64,000 bases of DNA. Origin: JANLTX01 sp049840835 (lineage in GTDB: Bacteria; Armatimonadota; Armatimonadia; Armatimonadales; Armatimonadaceae). Numbering within the stretch: position 1 is the first letter of the stretch; each line of letters begins with the position of its first letter. The notes beneath the pieces are model-generated. The model made no database searches and was not told the origin of the DNA. It saw only the letters and a program-made list of their open reading frames with translations. The stretch spans positions 1-64,000 of the forward strand of contig JASGJG010000035.1 in NCBI GenBank assembly GCA_049840835.1. The letters run 5' to 3'. A program made the translations under genes and the position numbers. Positions 8,970-17,420 of the stretch are shown piece by piece.

Positions 8970-9359
8970 TTATCGCCCGTCGAGATCGTCCGACCCGGGC
9001 AATGGTCTGAGATAGATCAGAAACTCGTTGATGCCAACTTTGAGCACGCGGGTGATCTGGTAGCGCGTCTGGTTCGCGGTGTCTTTGTAGATGCCGCCGG
9101 GTAGATAGCGGCCCAGCCGCATTTCGCGCGCGGTCTTGGACACCAGCTCGTAGGTGACCTTCCCGCACCCCTGACAGGTGTAGTACTGGTTGATCTCATC
9201 GGTGGGTCCGGTGTACCCCCGCTGCACCAGTTTTGTTTTTCGACTCCCACACCACGGACAATCTCGAGTCTGCGGACTACTCGACGCCGCCATGAAGAAG
9301 AGTCGCTCCTGTTCCGGTCCCGTGCCTTCCATCGTCTGCGGATTGTACCAGCGTGGCAC
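8970..9359 (-). CDS. Small zinc-ribbon protein
   Basis: Contains a four-cysteine zinc ribbon: CPWCGS and, 28 residues later, CQGCGK, followed by a basic segment YELVSKTAREMRLGRYLPGG. Such ribbons bind nucleic acid or mediate protein contacts; no specific role can be given. Start is uncertain: ATG codons at 9359, 9332 and 9293 are in frame, and the last lies just before the ribbon. It is divergent from the GT20 gene, sharing a 236-base upstream region. Confidence 0.55.
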   Translation of the reverse strand: MPRWYNPQTMEGTGPEQERLFFMAASSSPQTRDCPWCGSRKTKLVQRGYTGPTDEINQYYTCQGCGKVTYELVSKTAREMRLGRYLPGGIYKDTANQTRYQITRVLKVGINEFLIYLRPLPGSDDLDGR

Positions 9360-9432
9360 AGGGTTCTCAGCGGGTCACAGCCGAATCGACATAGTGCGAA
9401 GCATGCGAGCGCTCCCATGCCCCCCGCCACAT

Positions 9433-9461
9433 TTGCTCGAACGAACCGGGCATACTATAGG
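9433..9461 (+). promoter_or_regulatory. Candidate promoter for the GT20 gene
   Basis: TTGCTC (9433-9438) and TATAGG (9456-9461) are separated by 17 bases, in the region between divergent genes and about 135 bases before the GT20 ATG. Weak match; no experimental evidence. Confidence 0.3.
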
Positions 9462-9595
9462 CAGGCGCACGAAGGCGTGCGCTCGTGCGGGGAACGCAAT
9501 GGCACCTCCCCAATGGTCGGCGAGGTTGCCGGGCGACGTTCGAATCCGCCCTTTTCGAAGAATCGTTGTCATCGAGGAAGTCGGGGGCGTTGCAT

Positions 9596-11200
9596 ATGGA
9601 AGTCGAAGATCGCCCGCTCATCGTCGCCTCGAACCGCGGACCGATCACATTCACCCGCGAAGCCGACGGTTCGTTCTCGTCGAAAAAAGGCTCCGGCGGC
9701 GTGGTCACCGCGGTGACCGGAATCGCCAAGGGAATGCAGCCGATCTGGGTTGCCTGCCCCATGACCCTCGGCGACCGGCGTCGCGCCGAACAAGCCAGGG
9801 AAAAGGGCGAGGATTTCATCATCCCGGACGGGCCCGATCCGGCGTTTCGCCTGAAATTCGTGCTGCCGGACTCCGCCACCTATCACAAGTACTACAACAA
9901 GATCAGCAACCCGCTCCTCTGGTTCTTGCAGCACTATCTCTGGGACACCCCCACATCGCCGGATATCACCGCCGAGACGTATGACGCCTGGTCCAATGGC
10001 TATGTGGTGGTGAATCAGCTCTTCGCTGAGGAAATTCTGGCGGCCGCGGACGCGCTCGACGAAGAGCCGATCATCATGCTGCAGGACTATCATCTCTATC
10101 TGACCGCCGGCATGATTCGAGCGCTGCGGCCGGACGCGATCATCCAGCAGTTCGTGCATATTCCCTGGCCCGATCCCGATTACTGGCGGTTGCTGCCCAT
10201 GGCCTGGCGGCAGGCGATCTGCGAGGGGATGCTGGGCAACGATATCGTTGGATTCCAGACGCGCGAGCATACGCGCAGCTTCCTCTACACCTGTGAGGCG
10301 TATGTGCCCGGCGTGCAGGTCGACTACACCGGCCGCGGCGTGATCTGGAATGGCCGCCGGATCGAAGTGCGGCACTATCCGATCTCGATCGATGTCGATG
10401 CCGTCCGCCGCAATGCCTATTCCAAGGAAGCGCGGGTCCACGACCGCTACCTCCCTTCGTTCTACAACGAGTTCACGGTGCTGCGCGTCGACCGGGCCGA
10501 ACCGAGCAAGAACATCGTGCGCGGATTCAATGCCTTTGGCCGCTTCCTGGAAGCGCATCCAGAATTCGTGGGCCGAGTGAATTTCGTCGCTATCCTGGTT
10601 CCGTCGCGCATGGACGTGCTGGAGTACCAAGACTATCTGGACGATGTCAGCTCGATCGCGGGACGGATCAATGCCCGCTACGCCAACGTGGAAACCAGCT
10701 GGCAACCGATCAATCTGATCATGGGCGAAAACTATCCGCGCGCCCTGGCGGCGATGAAATGGTACGACGTGCTGATGGTGAATAGCATCATCGACGGCAT
10801 GAATCTGGTCGCCAAGGAAGGGTGCCTGCTCAACGAGCGTAATGGCGTGCTGATTCTCTCCGAGGGCGCCGGCGCCGCGGTGCAACTCGGCGACGATGCG
10901 CTGATGATCGCGCCTGCCGATGTGGAAGCGACCGCGGACGCGATCTACCGGGCACTCACGATGCCCCTCCCCGAGCGGCGGAGGCGGGCCGACAATCTGC
11001 GCAGGGCAGTCGAATCGGACGATGTCGCGAAGTGGTTCCGCGAGCAGCTCTGGGATCTGGATCGCTACGCCGTAAAGAAGGAGCGCGACCCCGGAGCGTT
11101 TCTGCCCGACGGCACCTATATGGGTGTCAACGGCGCGGCCAGCATCGAGTCACCCAAACCCATCCAGGTGGTTGCCACTGGTACCGCCAGCGAGAGCTAG
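9596..11200 (+). CDS. GT20 glycosyltransferase, trehalose-6-phosphate synthase-like
   Basis: Probably joins UDP-glucose to a phosphorylated acceptor (trehalose-6-phosphate in classical OtsA). The ATG at 9596 is chosen because the family N-terminus SNRGPITF starts ten residues later. Recognisable GT20 blocks: QDYHLYLTAGMIR, FVHIPWPDPDYWRLLP, RTREHTRSF-like segment, and DGMNLVAKEG / GVLILSEGAGAA near the C-terminus. The usual OtsA R-x-D-Y-x-K-G donor loop is replaced by RAEPSKNIVRGF, as in more distant GT20 members, so acceptor or even activity may differ. No otsB phosphatase gene is adjacent. Length 534 is slightly longer than E. coli OtsA. Confidence 0.8.
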   Translation: MEVEDRPLIVASNRGPITFTREADGSFSSKKGSGGVVTAVTGIAKGMQPIWVACPMTLGDRRRAEQAREKGEDFIIPDGPDPAFRLKFVLPDSATYHKYYNKISNPLLWFLQHYLWDTPTSPDITAETYDAWSNGYVVVNQLFAEEILAAADALDEEPIIMLQDYHLYLTAGMIRALRPDAIIQQFVHIPWPDPDYWRLLPMAWRQAICEGMLGNDIVGFQTREHTRSFLYTCEAYVPGVQVDYTGRGVIWNGRRIEVRHYPISIDVDAVRRNAYSKEARVHDRYLPSFYNEFTVLRVDRAEPSKNIVRGFNAFGRFLEAHPEFVGRVNFVAILVPSRMDVLEYQDYLDDVSSIAGRINARYANVETSWQPINLIMGENYPRALAAMKWYDVLMVNSIIDGMNLVAKEGCLLNERNGVLILSEGAGAAVQLGDDALMIAPADVEATADAIYRALTMPLPERRRRADNLRRAVESDDVAKWFREQLWDLDRYAVKKERDPGAFLPDGTYMGVNGAASIESPKPIQVVATGTASES

Positions 11201-11315
11201 AGCGAGTCTGCCGGGTGTCCTGAGTCTTGGATCCTGAGACTACTCGACTGGCTTCGACGAAACACTCGCCGCTGCGAGGAGATTCTTCACTCCTACCGTG
11301 AAAACCTCCACACGA

Positions 11316-11386
11316 TCGTAGCGGAGGGCATATTTGCCCTCTCGTCGCCAGCCACCACGAGAGGGCAAATATGCCCTCGACTACGA
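11316..11386. repeat. Imperfect 30-bp inverted repeat (dispersed hairpin)
   Basis: Arms 11316-11345 and 11357-11386 match at 28 of 30 positions and contain GAGGGCATATTTGCCCTC, itself a palindrome. The outer CGTAG matches the hairpin at 8,331. It lies in a 425-base non-coding region between the GT20 gene and the peptide-binding protein gene. Confidence 0.8.
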
Positions 11387-11393
11387 CCGCTTT

Positions 11394-11430
11394 TCATGCC
11401 GCGGCGGAGCCGCGGACGGCATGTCAGCTC
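11394..11430. repeat. Dispersed 37-bp palindromic repeat, copy 1
   Basis: Closely matches 27,858-27,894. Arms contain CATGCCGC and GCGGACGGCATG around a GC-rich centre. Same intergenic region as the preceding hairpin. Confidence 0.7.
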
Positions 11431-11502
11431 AGGAGGACATGTGGGCGATGACCGCGCACGGTCGATGCGGCGGCCTTCACACCAACCCTAAGAAAACCTA
11501 AT

Positions 11503-11535
11503 CGTACGTACGCACTAATCTTGTGTACGTACACA
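11503..11535. promoter_or_regulatory. Tandem palindromic operator-like sites upstream of peptide-binding protein gene
   Basis: CGTACGTACG (11503-11512) and the perfect 14-base palindrome TGTGTACGTACACA (11522-11535) lie 90-120 bases before the ATG at 11626. The core TTGTGTACGTACA recurs at 33,961 over a promoter, which supports a shared regulator. The factor is unknown. Confidence 0.5.
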
Positions 11536-11625
11536 GCTTCGCTGTGCTATCGTTGCCATCGACAGCTGCGTCACTCGGTGACCGGTTGAACCGTTTCGAA
11601 CATCCCGCTGGAGCCAATCTCCGCC

Positions 11626-13665
11626 ATGTCTGACGAGCTCGACAACGCCACATCCGCCCCATCCTCCATGCCCCCTGCCGGGCTTTCCGCCGATGCGTTT
11701 TCGCGCCGCACCTTGATGGCCAGCGTCATCGGGGGCGTTTCCGCGGTCGCGCTCGCGAGTCGATTCGCGGGAGCGCTGCGCGGCCCGGCGAAACCGTCGC
11801 TCGGTCAGACGAGCTCGACCGGCCCTGCCTCCGTCGGCGGCACACCCTCCCCGATCGCGGCGTCGCCGGTGGTCTCGCCCAGTCCCAGCCCGACCGCGAC
11901 CAATACGCCCAGTCCGACCCCGGTACCCGATCCATTCGGCGATATCGAGGTGGTGCAAGGCGAGCGCTGGGTATACGAGAGTGACCCGGTCGCATCCAAG
12001 ACGATCACCCTTTTCGTCCAGGGCACCGATGCCAATCTCGATTTCAGCCCGGCGTCGTATATGCAGGACACGCAGATCCTGACGTCATATCTCGATCCGC
12101 TGGTGGGCATCGATAAGGCAACGATGGAGCCGATTCCGTGGTTGGCCGAACAATGGGATTGGGCCGATGGCAACCAGACCGTGACGTTCAAGCTGCGAGG
12201 CGATGTCACCTGGCATGACGGGCGCAAGTTCACGGCGGACGATGTCGCGTTTTCGTTCACGGTCTATCGGGACGATATCGACAGCGCCGTGCGCAACTTC
12301 TTCGTCACCATGGATTCGGTCGAGGTCGTCGACGACCGCACCCTGAAGGTAAATCTCACAACTCCGGATGGAAACTGGATTCTCAATGCGTCCAGTCTGC
12401 CGATCTTCTCGAAACGGCAATACGGCGACTATTGGGACAGCCAGGGCGAGGGTGAGCGCTCACTGACCGGTTTCGACTGGTCGAAATCGGAGCCCGTCGG
12501 GACCGGTCCCTGGACGGTCACCGAGCAGAAATCGGACGCGGTCGTCATGGCGCCGAATGAGGACTACTGGCAAGATCCACCGCATTTCGAGAAGCTGGTG
12601 CTGCGATTCACGGAGTCGCAGGACGACCGCATCGCGCGCTGGCTGGATGGGGATGGTGATTTCCTCTGGCCGGTTTCGCCACTCGATATTCCGCAGCTCA
12701 AAGACACCGAAGCGCGTCTCTATGCCTCGCACGGCGCGCAGGTGGCATTTGCCGCGTTCAATTTCGAGAATTGGGCGCGGGAGCAATATCCACAGCTACT
12801 GGCGGACACGCGCGTGCGGCAGGCGCTCAATCTCGCCATCGACCGCGACAAATACGCCACGGACCTCTTTCTGGGATTGATCGATCAGAATGCCGCCGCC
12901 ACCGTAGCGCAGCCCTGGGCGAATGATCCGTCGGTCACCAACCCACGTCGCGATGTCGAGAAAGCGAAGAAGCTCCTGGCCGATGCCGGCTTCCTGGATA
13001 TCGATGGCGATGGCGTGCTCGACGATCCGACCGGTGTGTCGTTCACATTGACTGCCATCGTGCGCTCGGACGCCAACCCCATTCTGATCGAAATCTTGAA
13101 TGGCCTGGCGAAGGACTTCGCCGATATCGGCGCCGCGCTGACGGTGAACCAGCTGGCTCCGGCCGATTTCTTCGACACCTGGGCGAACACTCGAGCCTGG
13201 GATCTGATCGCGTACTCGTACGCGCTCTATCCGGGATTCACCGACTACGACCTCTACGGCTCGAACTGGGATATCCAGATCAATCCGCAGGGTTGGAATC
13301 CTGGTGGGTACAACAACGACGATGTCGACGATCTGCTGAAGAAGATCCTCATCTCGCCCAATCTCGATTCGCAGGCGCGGCTGCTTTCACAGTTGCAGGA
13401 GATCGTGAACGGAGAGGATCTGTTCGGACTCTGGTTCGGTTTCCCAGACGATCTGGTGCTCTCGCGCATGGACATCCAGGGCTTCCAGCCGAGCAAGTAC
13501 CTGCCGGTGGTCGATACCCGCATCCTCTGGCGCGATGCCAAGGGTTCCGGACCGAGTGTACCGGTTGCGCCCGCCACGCCGGTGGCGTCCCCGGTGGCCC
13601 CGCCGGTCACATCGCCCACCGCGGCTACCCCGATCCCGAAGGCATCCCCAGCCGCAACGCCATAG
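11626..13665 (+). CDS. Tat-exported ABC solute-binding protein, family 5 (peptide/nickel type)
   Basis: Extracytoplasmic receptor for oligopeptides, nickel chelates or similar ligands. The N-terminus has a twin-arginine signal (FSRRTLMASVIGGVSA) followed by a proline/serine/threonine-rich linker of about 50 residues that would span the cell envelope. The SBP5 fold is shown by YLDPLVGID, PWLAEQWDWADGNQTVTFKL, DVTWHDGRKFTADDVAFSF and VRQALNLAIDRDKYA. A similar low-complexity P/A/T tail closes the protein. Length 679 exceeds the usual 500-600 because of both linkers. No permease genes follow; a strong terminator ends the unit, so it is an orphan receptor. Confidence 0.88.
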   Translation: MSDELDNATSAPSSMPPAGLSADAFSRRTLMASVIGGVSAVALASRFAGALRGPAKPSLGQTSSTGPASVGGTPSPIAASPVVSPSPSPTATNTPSPTPVPDPFGDIEVVQGERWVYESDPVASKTITLFVQGTDANLDFSPASYMQDTQILTSYLDPLVGIDKATMEPIPWLAEQWDWADGNQTVTFKLRGDVTWHDGRKFTADDVAFSFTVYRDDIDSAVRNFFVTMDSVEVVDDRTLKVNLTTPDGNWILNASSLPIFSKRQYGDYWDSQGEGERSLTGFDWSKSEPVGTGPWTVTEQKSDAVVMAPNEDYWQDPPHFEKLVLRFTESQDDRIARWLDGDGDFLWPVSPLDIPQLKDTEARLYASHGAQVAFAAFNFENWAREQYPQLLADTRVRQALNLAIDRDKYATDLFLGLIDQNAAATVAQPWANDPSVTNPRRDVEKAKKLLADAGFLDIDGDGVLDDPTGVSFTLTAIVRSDANPILIEILNGLAKDFADIGAALTVNQLAPADFFDTWANTRAWDLIAYSYALYPGFTDYDLYGSNWDIQINPQGWNPGGYNNDDVDDLLKKILISPNLDSQARLLSQLQEIVNGEDLFGLWFGFPDDLVLSRMDIQGFQPSKYLPVVDTRILWRDAKGSGPSVPVAPATPVASPVAPPVTSPTAATPIPKASPAATP

Positions 13666-13674
13666 ACAACGCAA

Positions 13675-13700
13675 GACGGCGGGCCTAGCGGCCCGCCGTC
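13675..13700. terminator. Strong terminator hairpin between convergent genes
   Basis: Perfect 11-bp stem (13675-13685 with 13690-13700), loop TAGC, then TT. It is placed ten bases after the peptide-binding protein stop and 29 bases from the end of the convergent zinc-ribbon gene, so it can serve both. Confidence 0.75.
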
Positions 13701-13728
13701 TTCGCAATTGAGTGCAATCGAAATTCGA

Positions 13729-14652
13729 CTACGAGCTCTTCGCGGTCGATGTTTTGCGTGGGCGTGTCGAGGTGCTGGCCGTGCTCTTGCTGGCCGTTGC
13801 CGCACTCTTGGATGCGGCCGTGCTGCTCTTGGCCGTCGAGCTGGTGCTCTTGGCAGCAGTCGAACGGGAGCGCGAAGCAGCCGGCTTGCGTGCCGGGGCC
13901 CGTCGCTTGGCCGGGATCTTGACGTACTCAACCGCGAGCGGTTTGAGATCGATCAATGCGGTACGCAGCGCGATCGAATAGTTATCATGCGCTTTCAGCA
14001 GATCCTCGATATCGAGCGCGCGATCGGAGAGCGCGATCATGACATCGATATCGCGCGGATCCTTGCGCGCGGCTGCCACCGTGTGGCGCAGACCATTGAA
14101 CGGCTGATCGTCGGCTTCGCGTCCCTTGAGCGCCAGCTCCATGGCAGCGATGGCGGAATTCACCGCACCGGCGCGCTCCACCGACCATTGGGTCAGATCG
14201 GGAATCAGCTGGCGCAGGGTCTCGATGTGATAGAGGGCGATATTGATCTTGTTCGCCGACACATTGGAAACCGAATCGTCACTGGCATTGAACCCAGCGG
14301 TCGATGCCACGATCTCGTTAGTGGTCGGTGCGAGATAGATCGTCTCGTCGATTTCCGCCACTTGCTGCGCGAGGTCGGGCGCGACCCACTGCACATCGAG
14401 CGCCTTGGCCGATTCGTTCGAGGTGTCGGTAGCCGGCACCGGCCAGGTGGAGGCGGGATCGGCTTCCACGACCGCTTCCGGGGCCACTCCGGTCGTTTCT
14501 TCGACCCAGGTAGAGGCGAATCCGGAGGTGCTGCTGTCGGTCGAATCTGGCGCTCGCTCCGGGATGCGGTAGCCGCAGCTCGTGCAGAAGCGAGCGGTCG
14601 CCCGGATCGGTTGACCGCAATTAGGACATGGCTCCAATGTTCTTCCTTTCAT
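13729..14652 (-). CDS. Zinc-ribbon protein with helical core and Lys/Ser/Ala-rich tail
   Basis: The N-terminus is a compact zinc ribbon (CPNCGQPI, then FCTSCGYRIPE) of the kind often seen in Chloroflexota membrane or stress proteins. A middle helical region of about 150 residues (HIETLRQLIPDLTQWSVERAG, IALSDRALDIEDLLKAHDNY) has no recognised fold. The last 60 residues are an Ala-Ser-Lys-Thr repeat tail similar in composition to histone H1-like or nucleoid proteins, so DNA binding is possible. The opposite strand also has a long open frame, but the ribbon and normal start identify this strand as coding. Confidence 0.7.
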   Translation of the reverse strand: MKGRTLEPCPNCGQPIRATARFCTSCGYRIPERAPDSTDSSTSGFASTWVEETTGVAPEAVVEADPASTWPVPATDTSNESAKALDVQWVAPDLAQQVAEIDETIYLAPTTNEIVASTAGFNASDDSVSNVSANKINIALYHIETLRQLIPDLTQWSVERAGAVNSAIAAMELALKGREADDQPFNGLRHTVAAARKDPRDIDVMIALSDRALDIEDLLKAHDNYSIALRTALIDLKPLAVEYVKIPAKRRAPARKPAASRSRSTAAKSTSSTAKSSTAASKSAATASKSTASTSTRPRKTSTAKSS

Positions 14653-15016
14653 GCGCGGGGCGTCAGTACGGCGGCGCCGCTTTGAGTCGATCTGGTTTCA
14701 ATGGTCTCGAAGTATCGCAGATAGCCGAAAAGGCAGAAATACCACTTTGGTATGGGTCATTGGGGTGATTTCGACTCTCGGAAGCCAAGGAACCTCGGTG
14801 CCCTCCTTGGGTTCCCGATCTCAGCAAAATCTTCTTTGGCTTACCTCGGCGAGATCCCGGAAGCCAGGAGTTCGGTTCAGCTGTCGTATGATGCGGATCT
14901 TGAGGTTGGAAGACGGTGCGATCAGCCAGCGAAAGTATCCCGCGCTGACGGACTTGGGCTCTTAAGATTCACTTCGGTAGGAGTGAGGGTGTTCCGACAG
15001 CGAGGATGCGTTCATT
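14653..15016. other. Non-coding interval of 364 bases
   Basis: Lies between two divergent genes and must hold both promoters. I see no clear hairpin, RNA gene or convincing coding frame. GC is lower on the right half, merging into the lower-GC secreted protein gene. Confidence 0.5.
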
Positions 15017-15598
15017 ATGAAAACCAAAATTAAGTCTGCTTTTCTCATTTGCGTGGTCCTCCTGGGTACCACTTCGTCAGCGATGGCGCAAACCTATGAT
15101 TTCACAGAAGGTGAGCAACTGAAGGCCTCGCGGCAGTTCGTAATCGCGGAAACGTCCCTTACTGCCCCGATTCTGTACCAGTTCGCTGTGTCAGCCATCG
15201 ATACAGAGTCGAACGCCACTTTGGCGCTAAACGAGACAGTTGAAGGGTTTGATTCGAAGGAATCAACTATCCCAGTCACCTCGTTCAAATTGGTCAGCGG
15301 CCCAAAGCTGTACGATGAAAGCACATGGTACGTCGCAACGATCATCTCCGAAGGTATTGAACTCCAAATCTCTGCCGTCATTTTTCGATCAGGCTCACTG
15401 GTAGAACTCTGGTCGGTCATCAGTGCGTCCGGAAGCCACATAGGTAGCCTTCAAACTATCGCCGAGACGTTCGCTGTGGAAGTGCCGGAGGACATCACTG
15501 ACGCAAATATCCTCTCGACCTTACCCGGCATGACGGACATTCCGGCTGGATACTATCTGAACGAAGAACTAGTGGAGCCAGGCGACGATCCAGCCTGA
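15017..15598 (+). CDS. Secreted hypothetical protein of lower GC
   Basis: A 193-residue protein with a clear signal peptide: MKTKIKS, a hydrophobic core, and a probable cleavage after SAMAQ. The mature part is acidic and beta-rich (FKLVSGPKLYDESTWYVATI; ISAVIFRSGSLVELWSV) and may be a small exported beta-sandwich, but no family is recognised. Base composition differs from its neighbours (a sample line at 15,181 has 32 G/C in 60), as does its codon use, suggesting acquisition by transfer. Eleven bases separate it from the next open frame. Confidence 0.7.
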   Translation: MKTKIKSAFLICVVLLGTTSSAMAQTYDFTEGEQLKASRQFVIAETSLTAPILYQFAVSAIDTESNATLALNETVEGFDSKESTIPVTSFKLVSGPKLYDESTWYVATIISEGIELQISAVIFRSGSLVELWSVISASGSHIGSLQTIAETFAVEVPEDITDANILSTLPGMTDIPAGYYLNEELVEPGDDPA

Positions 15599-15723
15599 GA
15601 GTTAACTATTTGGATTTGAAATACATACCTTCGGGGAGCGTGGAATCGCGAGACCTGCTAGATTTGCGGGCTGTGCGCACCGCGCACTGTGAGAAAGCAA
15701 TTCCGCCGGGGAGGCGTTCGTTC

Positions 15724-16341
15724 GTGAGTGAACAATTGGTCGGCCGGGTAGCCGTCAAATCGAAGCAGCTCAGACCCGGCGAAGCCGTTGGATTCGAAGT
15801 AAAGACCGGGGAGATCGTGCAGATCTCGACTCTGCAGGGCAAACAGGTCGCGGATTTCGTGGCGGTCGCGCTGGGGGACCCTCAGGAGATCTCGTCGACC
15901 GCGCACACGCGCGCGATAAACAACTCGATCATGCTGCAAAACGGCATGGGCATCTATTCCAATATGCGGAACAAGATGCTGGAGATCGTGGAGGACACCG
16001 TCGGCCGGCATGACATTCTCTATGCCGCCTGCGATCCGAAGCGATATTCGGTCGATTTCGGTATCGAAGGTCATGCCAGCTGCCGCGATGCGCTTTCGGT
16101 TGCGCTCGCGCCATTCGGCATCACCTATGAGACCGTGCCCGATCCGGTGAACTGGTTCATGAATGTCGCCATCCTACAGCGCGGTGAGCTGGAGCTGCGC
16201 GAGTCGCTGGCAGAGCGCAACGACTATGTGCTGCTGGTCGCGACCATGGATGTCGCCATCGGCGTCTCCGCTTGCCCGCAGGATCAGAACGATATTAACG
16301 GCGGCAAACCGACCGATATCCTGGTGCGCGTTTTCCGCTAA
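15724..16341 (+). CDS. DUF1989 protein (urea carboxylase-associated family)
   Basis: Matches the DUF1989 family, whose members accompany urea carboxylase or act in amino-acid and aminomethyl metabolism. Family blocks visible: GEIVQISTLQGKQVADFVAV, STAHTRAINNSIMLQNGMG, CDPKRYSVDFG, CRDALSVALAPFGI and NWFMNVAI. The GTG at 15724 with an upstream GGGGAGG is preferred because the extra 38 residues reached by a TTG at 15610 do not resemble the family. A terminator follows. The substrate is uncertain; the distant urease cluster at 37-43 kb gives only a loose nitrogen-metabolism link. Confidence 0.8.
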   Translation: MSEQLVGRVAVKSKQLRPGEAVGFEVKTGEIVQISTLQGKQVADFVAVALGDPQEISSTAHTRAINNSIMLQNGMGIYSNMRNKMLEIVEDTVGRHDILYAACDPKRYSVDFGIEGHASCRDALSVALAPFGITYETVPDPVNWFMNVAILQRGELELRESLAERNDYVLLVATMDVAIGVSACPQDQNDINGGKPTDILVRVFR

Positions 16342-16356
16342 CCGATTCCCATGAAA

Positions 16357-16398
16357 GCAAAACGCCCGCCGCTCTGCATCGAGCGGTGGGCGTTTTGC
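16357..16398. terminator. Bidirectional terminator
   Basis: A 17-bp stem with one mismatch (16357-16373 with 16382-16398) has A-rich and T-rich flanks on the two sides, so it can stop transcription from both the DUF1989 gene and the convergent small membrane protein gene. Confidence 0.8.
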
Positions 16399-16408
16399 AT
16401 TTGCGGTT

Positions 16409-16642
16409 TTAGAGAAACAGTAACCACACCTGCACGACCAGCACGACCGCGATCAGCAGAAGTAAACCCCACACTGACGGGCGCCGGATGATCTCGCCAA
16501 CCTTGTGGCTCATGGGCGCATGTACCACAGCGGTCGATGCTGCAACCGGCGCCAGCTCGACTGGCTCGATGTGCTGCTCCGCGGGCGCTTCGTCGCTTGG
16601 GCTATTTGCTGATGCGCCAGAATCGTTCGGCGTTTCGTCCAT
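16409..16642 (-). CDS. Small C-terminal-anchored membrane protein, 77 aa
   Basis: An acidic, disordered N-terminal half (many E, D, P, S) is followed by one membrane segment at the C-terminus (WGLLLLIAVVLVVQVWLLFL). It would be a tail-anchored protein facing the cytoplasm. A GGCGGGAG ribosome site precedes the ATG. It overlaps the 3' end of the PIG-L gene by 41 bases, suggesting coupled expression. No known family. Confidence 0.6.
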   Translation of the reverse strand: MDETPNDSGASANSPSDEAPAEQHIEPVELAPVAASTAVVHAPMSHKVGEIIRRPSVWGLLLLIAVVLVVQVWLLFL

Positions 16643-17420
16643 CTCCCGCCTCTTTGCTATACGCGCTCATGACGCCGTCGATCTCTTCCCGGCTGCTGCC
16701 GGCGCCGACATATTGCTCGAAGATCACTTGCAGCTGGGATGGATAGGCCATGATGGCATCGATCTTCTTGTCCCAGACCGAGGTGACATCCACCAGCGCC
16801 GTCACCTCCAGCGGCACGCCGGCACGCGAGGTGCGGTCGGCAACCCGCCCTTCCAGCAACGAATACGGCAGATCCTCGTAAAAACAGACATCCCATCCTG
16901 CGCCATCGAGCAGCGCCGCCGCCTGGAATGCCAGCTGGTGATCGACATGAAAGCCACTCGCCAGCGGGGCGTAGACGCGCGTGCTGGTTCCGTCGAAACC
17001 TTCGACAGCCAGCGCGGCGACGATCTGCTCCGGCAGGCCGGACTCAGCGGCTTTCGGTGCGCCGAAGAGATCGTCATTGCTGACATAGTTGTCGCCGCGA
17101 TAGATGGCGTCTCTGAACGGCAAGAAAAGATCGCGCAAACCGAGAATCCGCGAGGCAACCGCCTCTTCCGCCCGCCGACCGGCGATGACCTGATCGGCGC
17201 TCATCCCCCAATCGCGGTGCATCTGATCGGCAAACGACGTCATCGGCTGATCGGGATCGGGATGATCGCCGAAGAGCAGCGCAACCACGCCGTCGCGACC
17301 CGCTTCGGTCACCAGCGCGGCCGTGCCCCCGCATGAGAGCGCAATATCGTCGTAATGCGGGGAAATGAAGAGGTGGGTTTGCGGCGCGGTCAGCTCTGCC
17401 GCGCTCACGAAAGCACTCAT
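16602..17420 (-). CDS. PIG-L / LmbE-family deacetylase
   Basis: Zinc-dependent N-acetyl-glucosaminyl-type deacetylase. The metal motif appears as SPHYDDIALSCGG near residue 19 (P-H-x-D-D form of the family) and the third ligand as HVDHQLAF near residue 160. This family removes acetyl groups from GlcNAc conjugates, as in mycothiol, bacillithiol or lincomycin-type pathways; the substrate here is unknown. Length 272 is normal. Its ATG overlaps by four bases the end of the restored selB frame. Confidence 0.85.
   Translation of the reverse strand: MSAFVSAAELTAPQTHLFISPHYDDIALSCGGTAALVTEAGRDGVVALLFGDHPDPDQPMTSFADQMHRDWGMSADQVIAGRRAEEAVASRILGLRDLFLPFRDAIYRGDNYVSNDDLFGAPKAAESGLPEQIVAALAVEGFDGTSTRVYAPLASGFHVDHQLAFQAAALLDGAGWDVCFYEDLPYSLLEGRVADRTSRAGVPLEVTALVDVTSVWDKKIDAIMAYPSQLQVIFEQYVGAGSSREEIDGVMSAYSKEAGDGRNAERFWRISK

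Noticed and set aside
8615..9359. A toxin-antitoxin pair for the two small minus-strand genes
   Set aside because: The 28-bp gap and small sizes fit, but neither protein shows a toxin or antitoxin motif.
9569..10885. Long open frame of 438 codons on the minus strand opposite the GT20 gene
   Set aside because: It mirrors a well-supported GT20 enzyme, has composition typical of antisense GC-rich frames (His/Arg-rich) and no family motif.
13708..14685. 325-codon plus-strand frame opposite the zinc-ribbon gene
   Set aside because: The minus strand has the cysteine ribbon and a normal start; the plus frame has no motif and is rich in Arg/Gly.
14651..15033. Short plus-strand frames in the 14.65-15.0 kb interval
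   Set aside because: They have no homology, no ribosome site and overlap the divergent promoter region.
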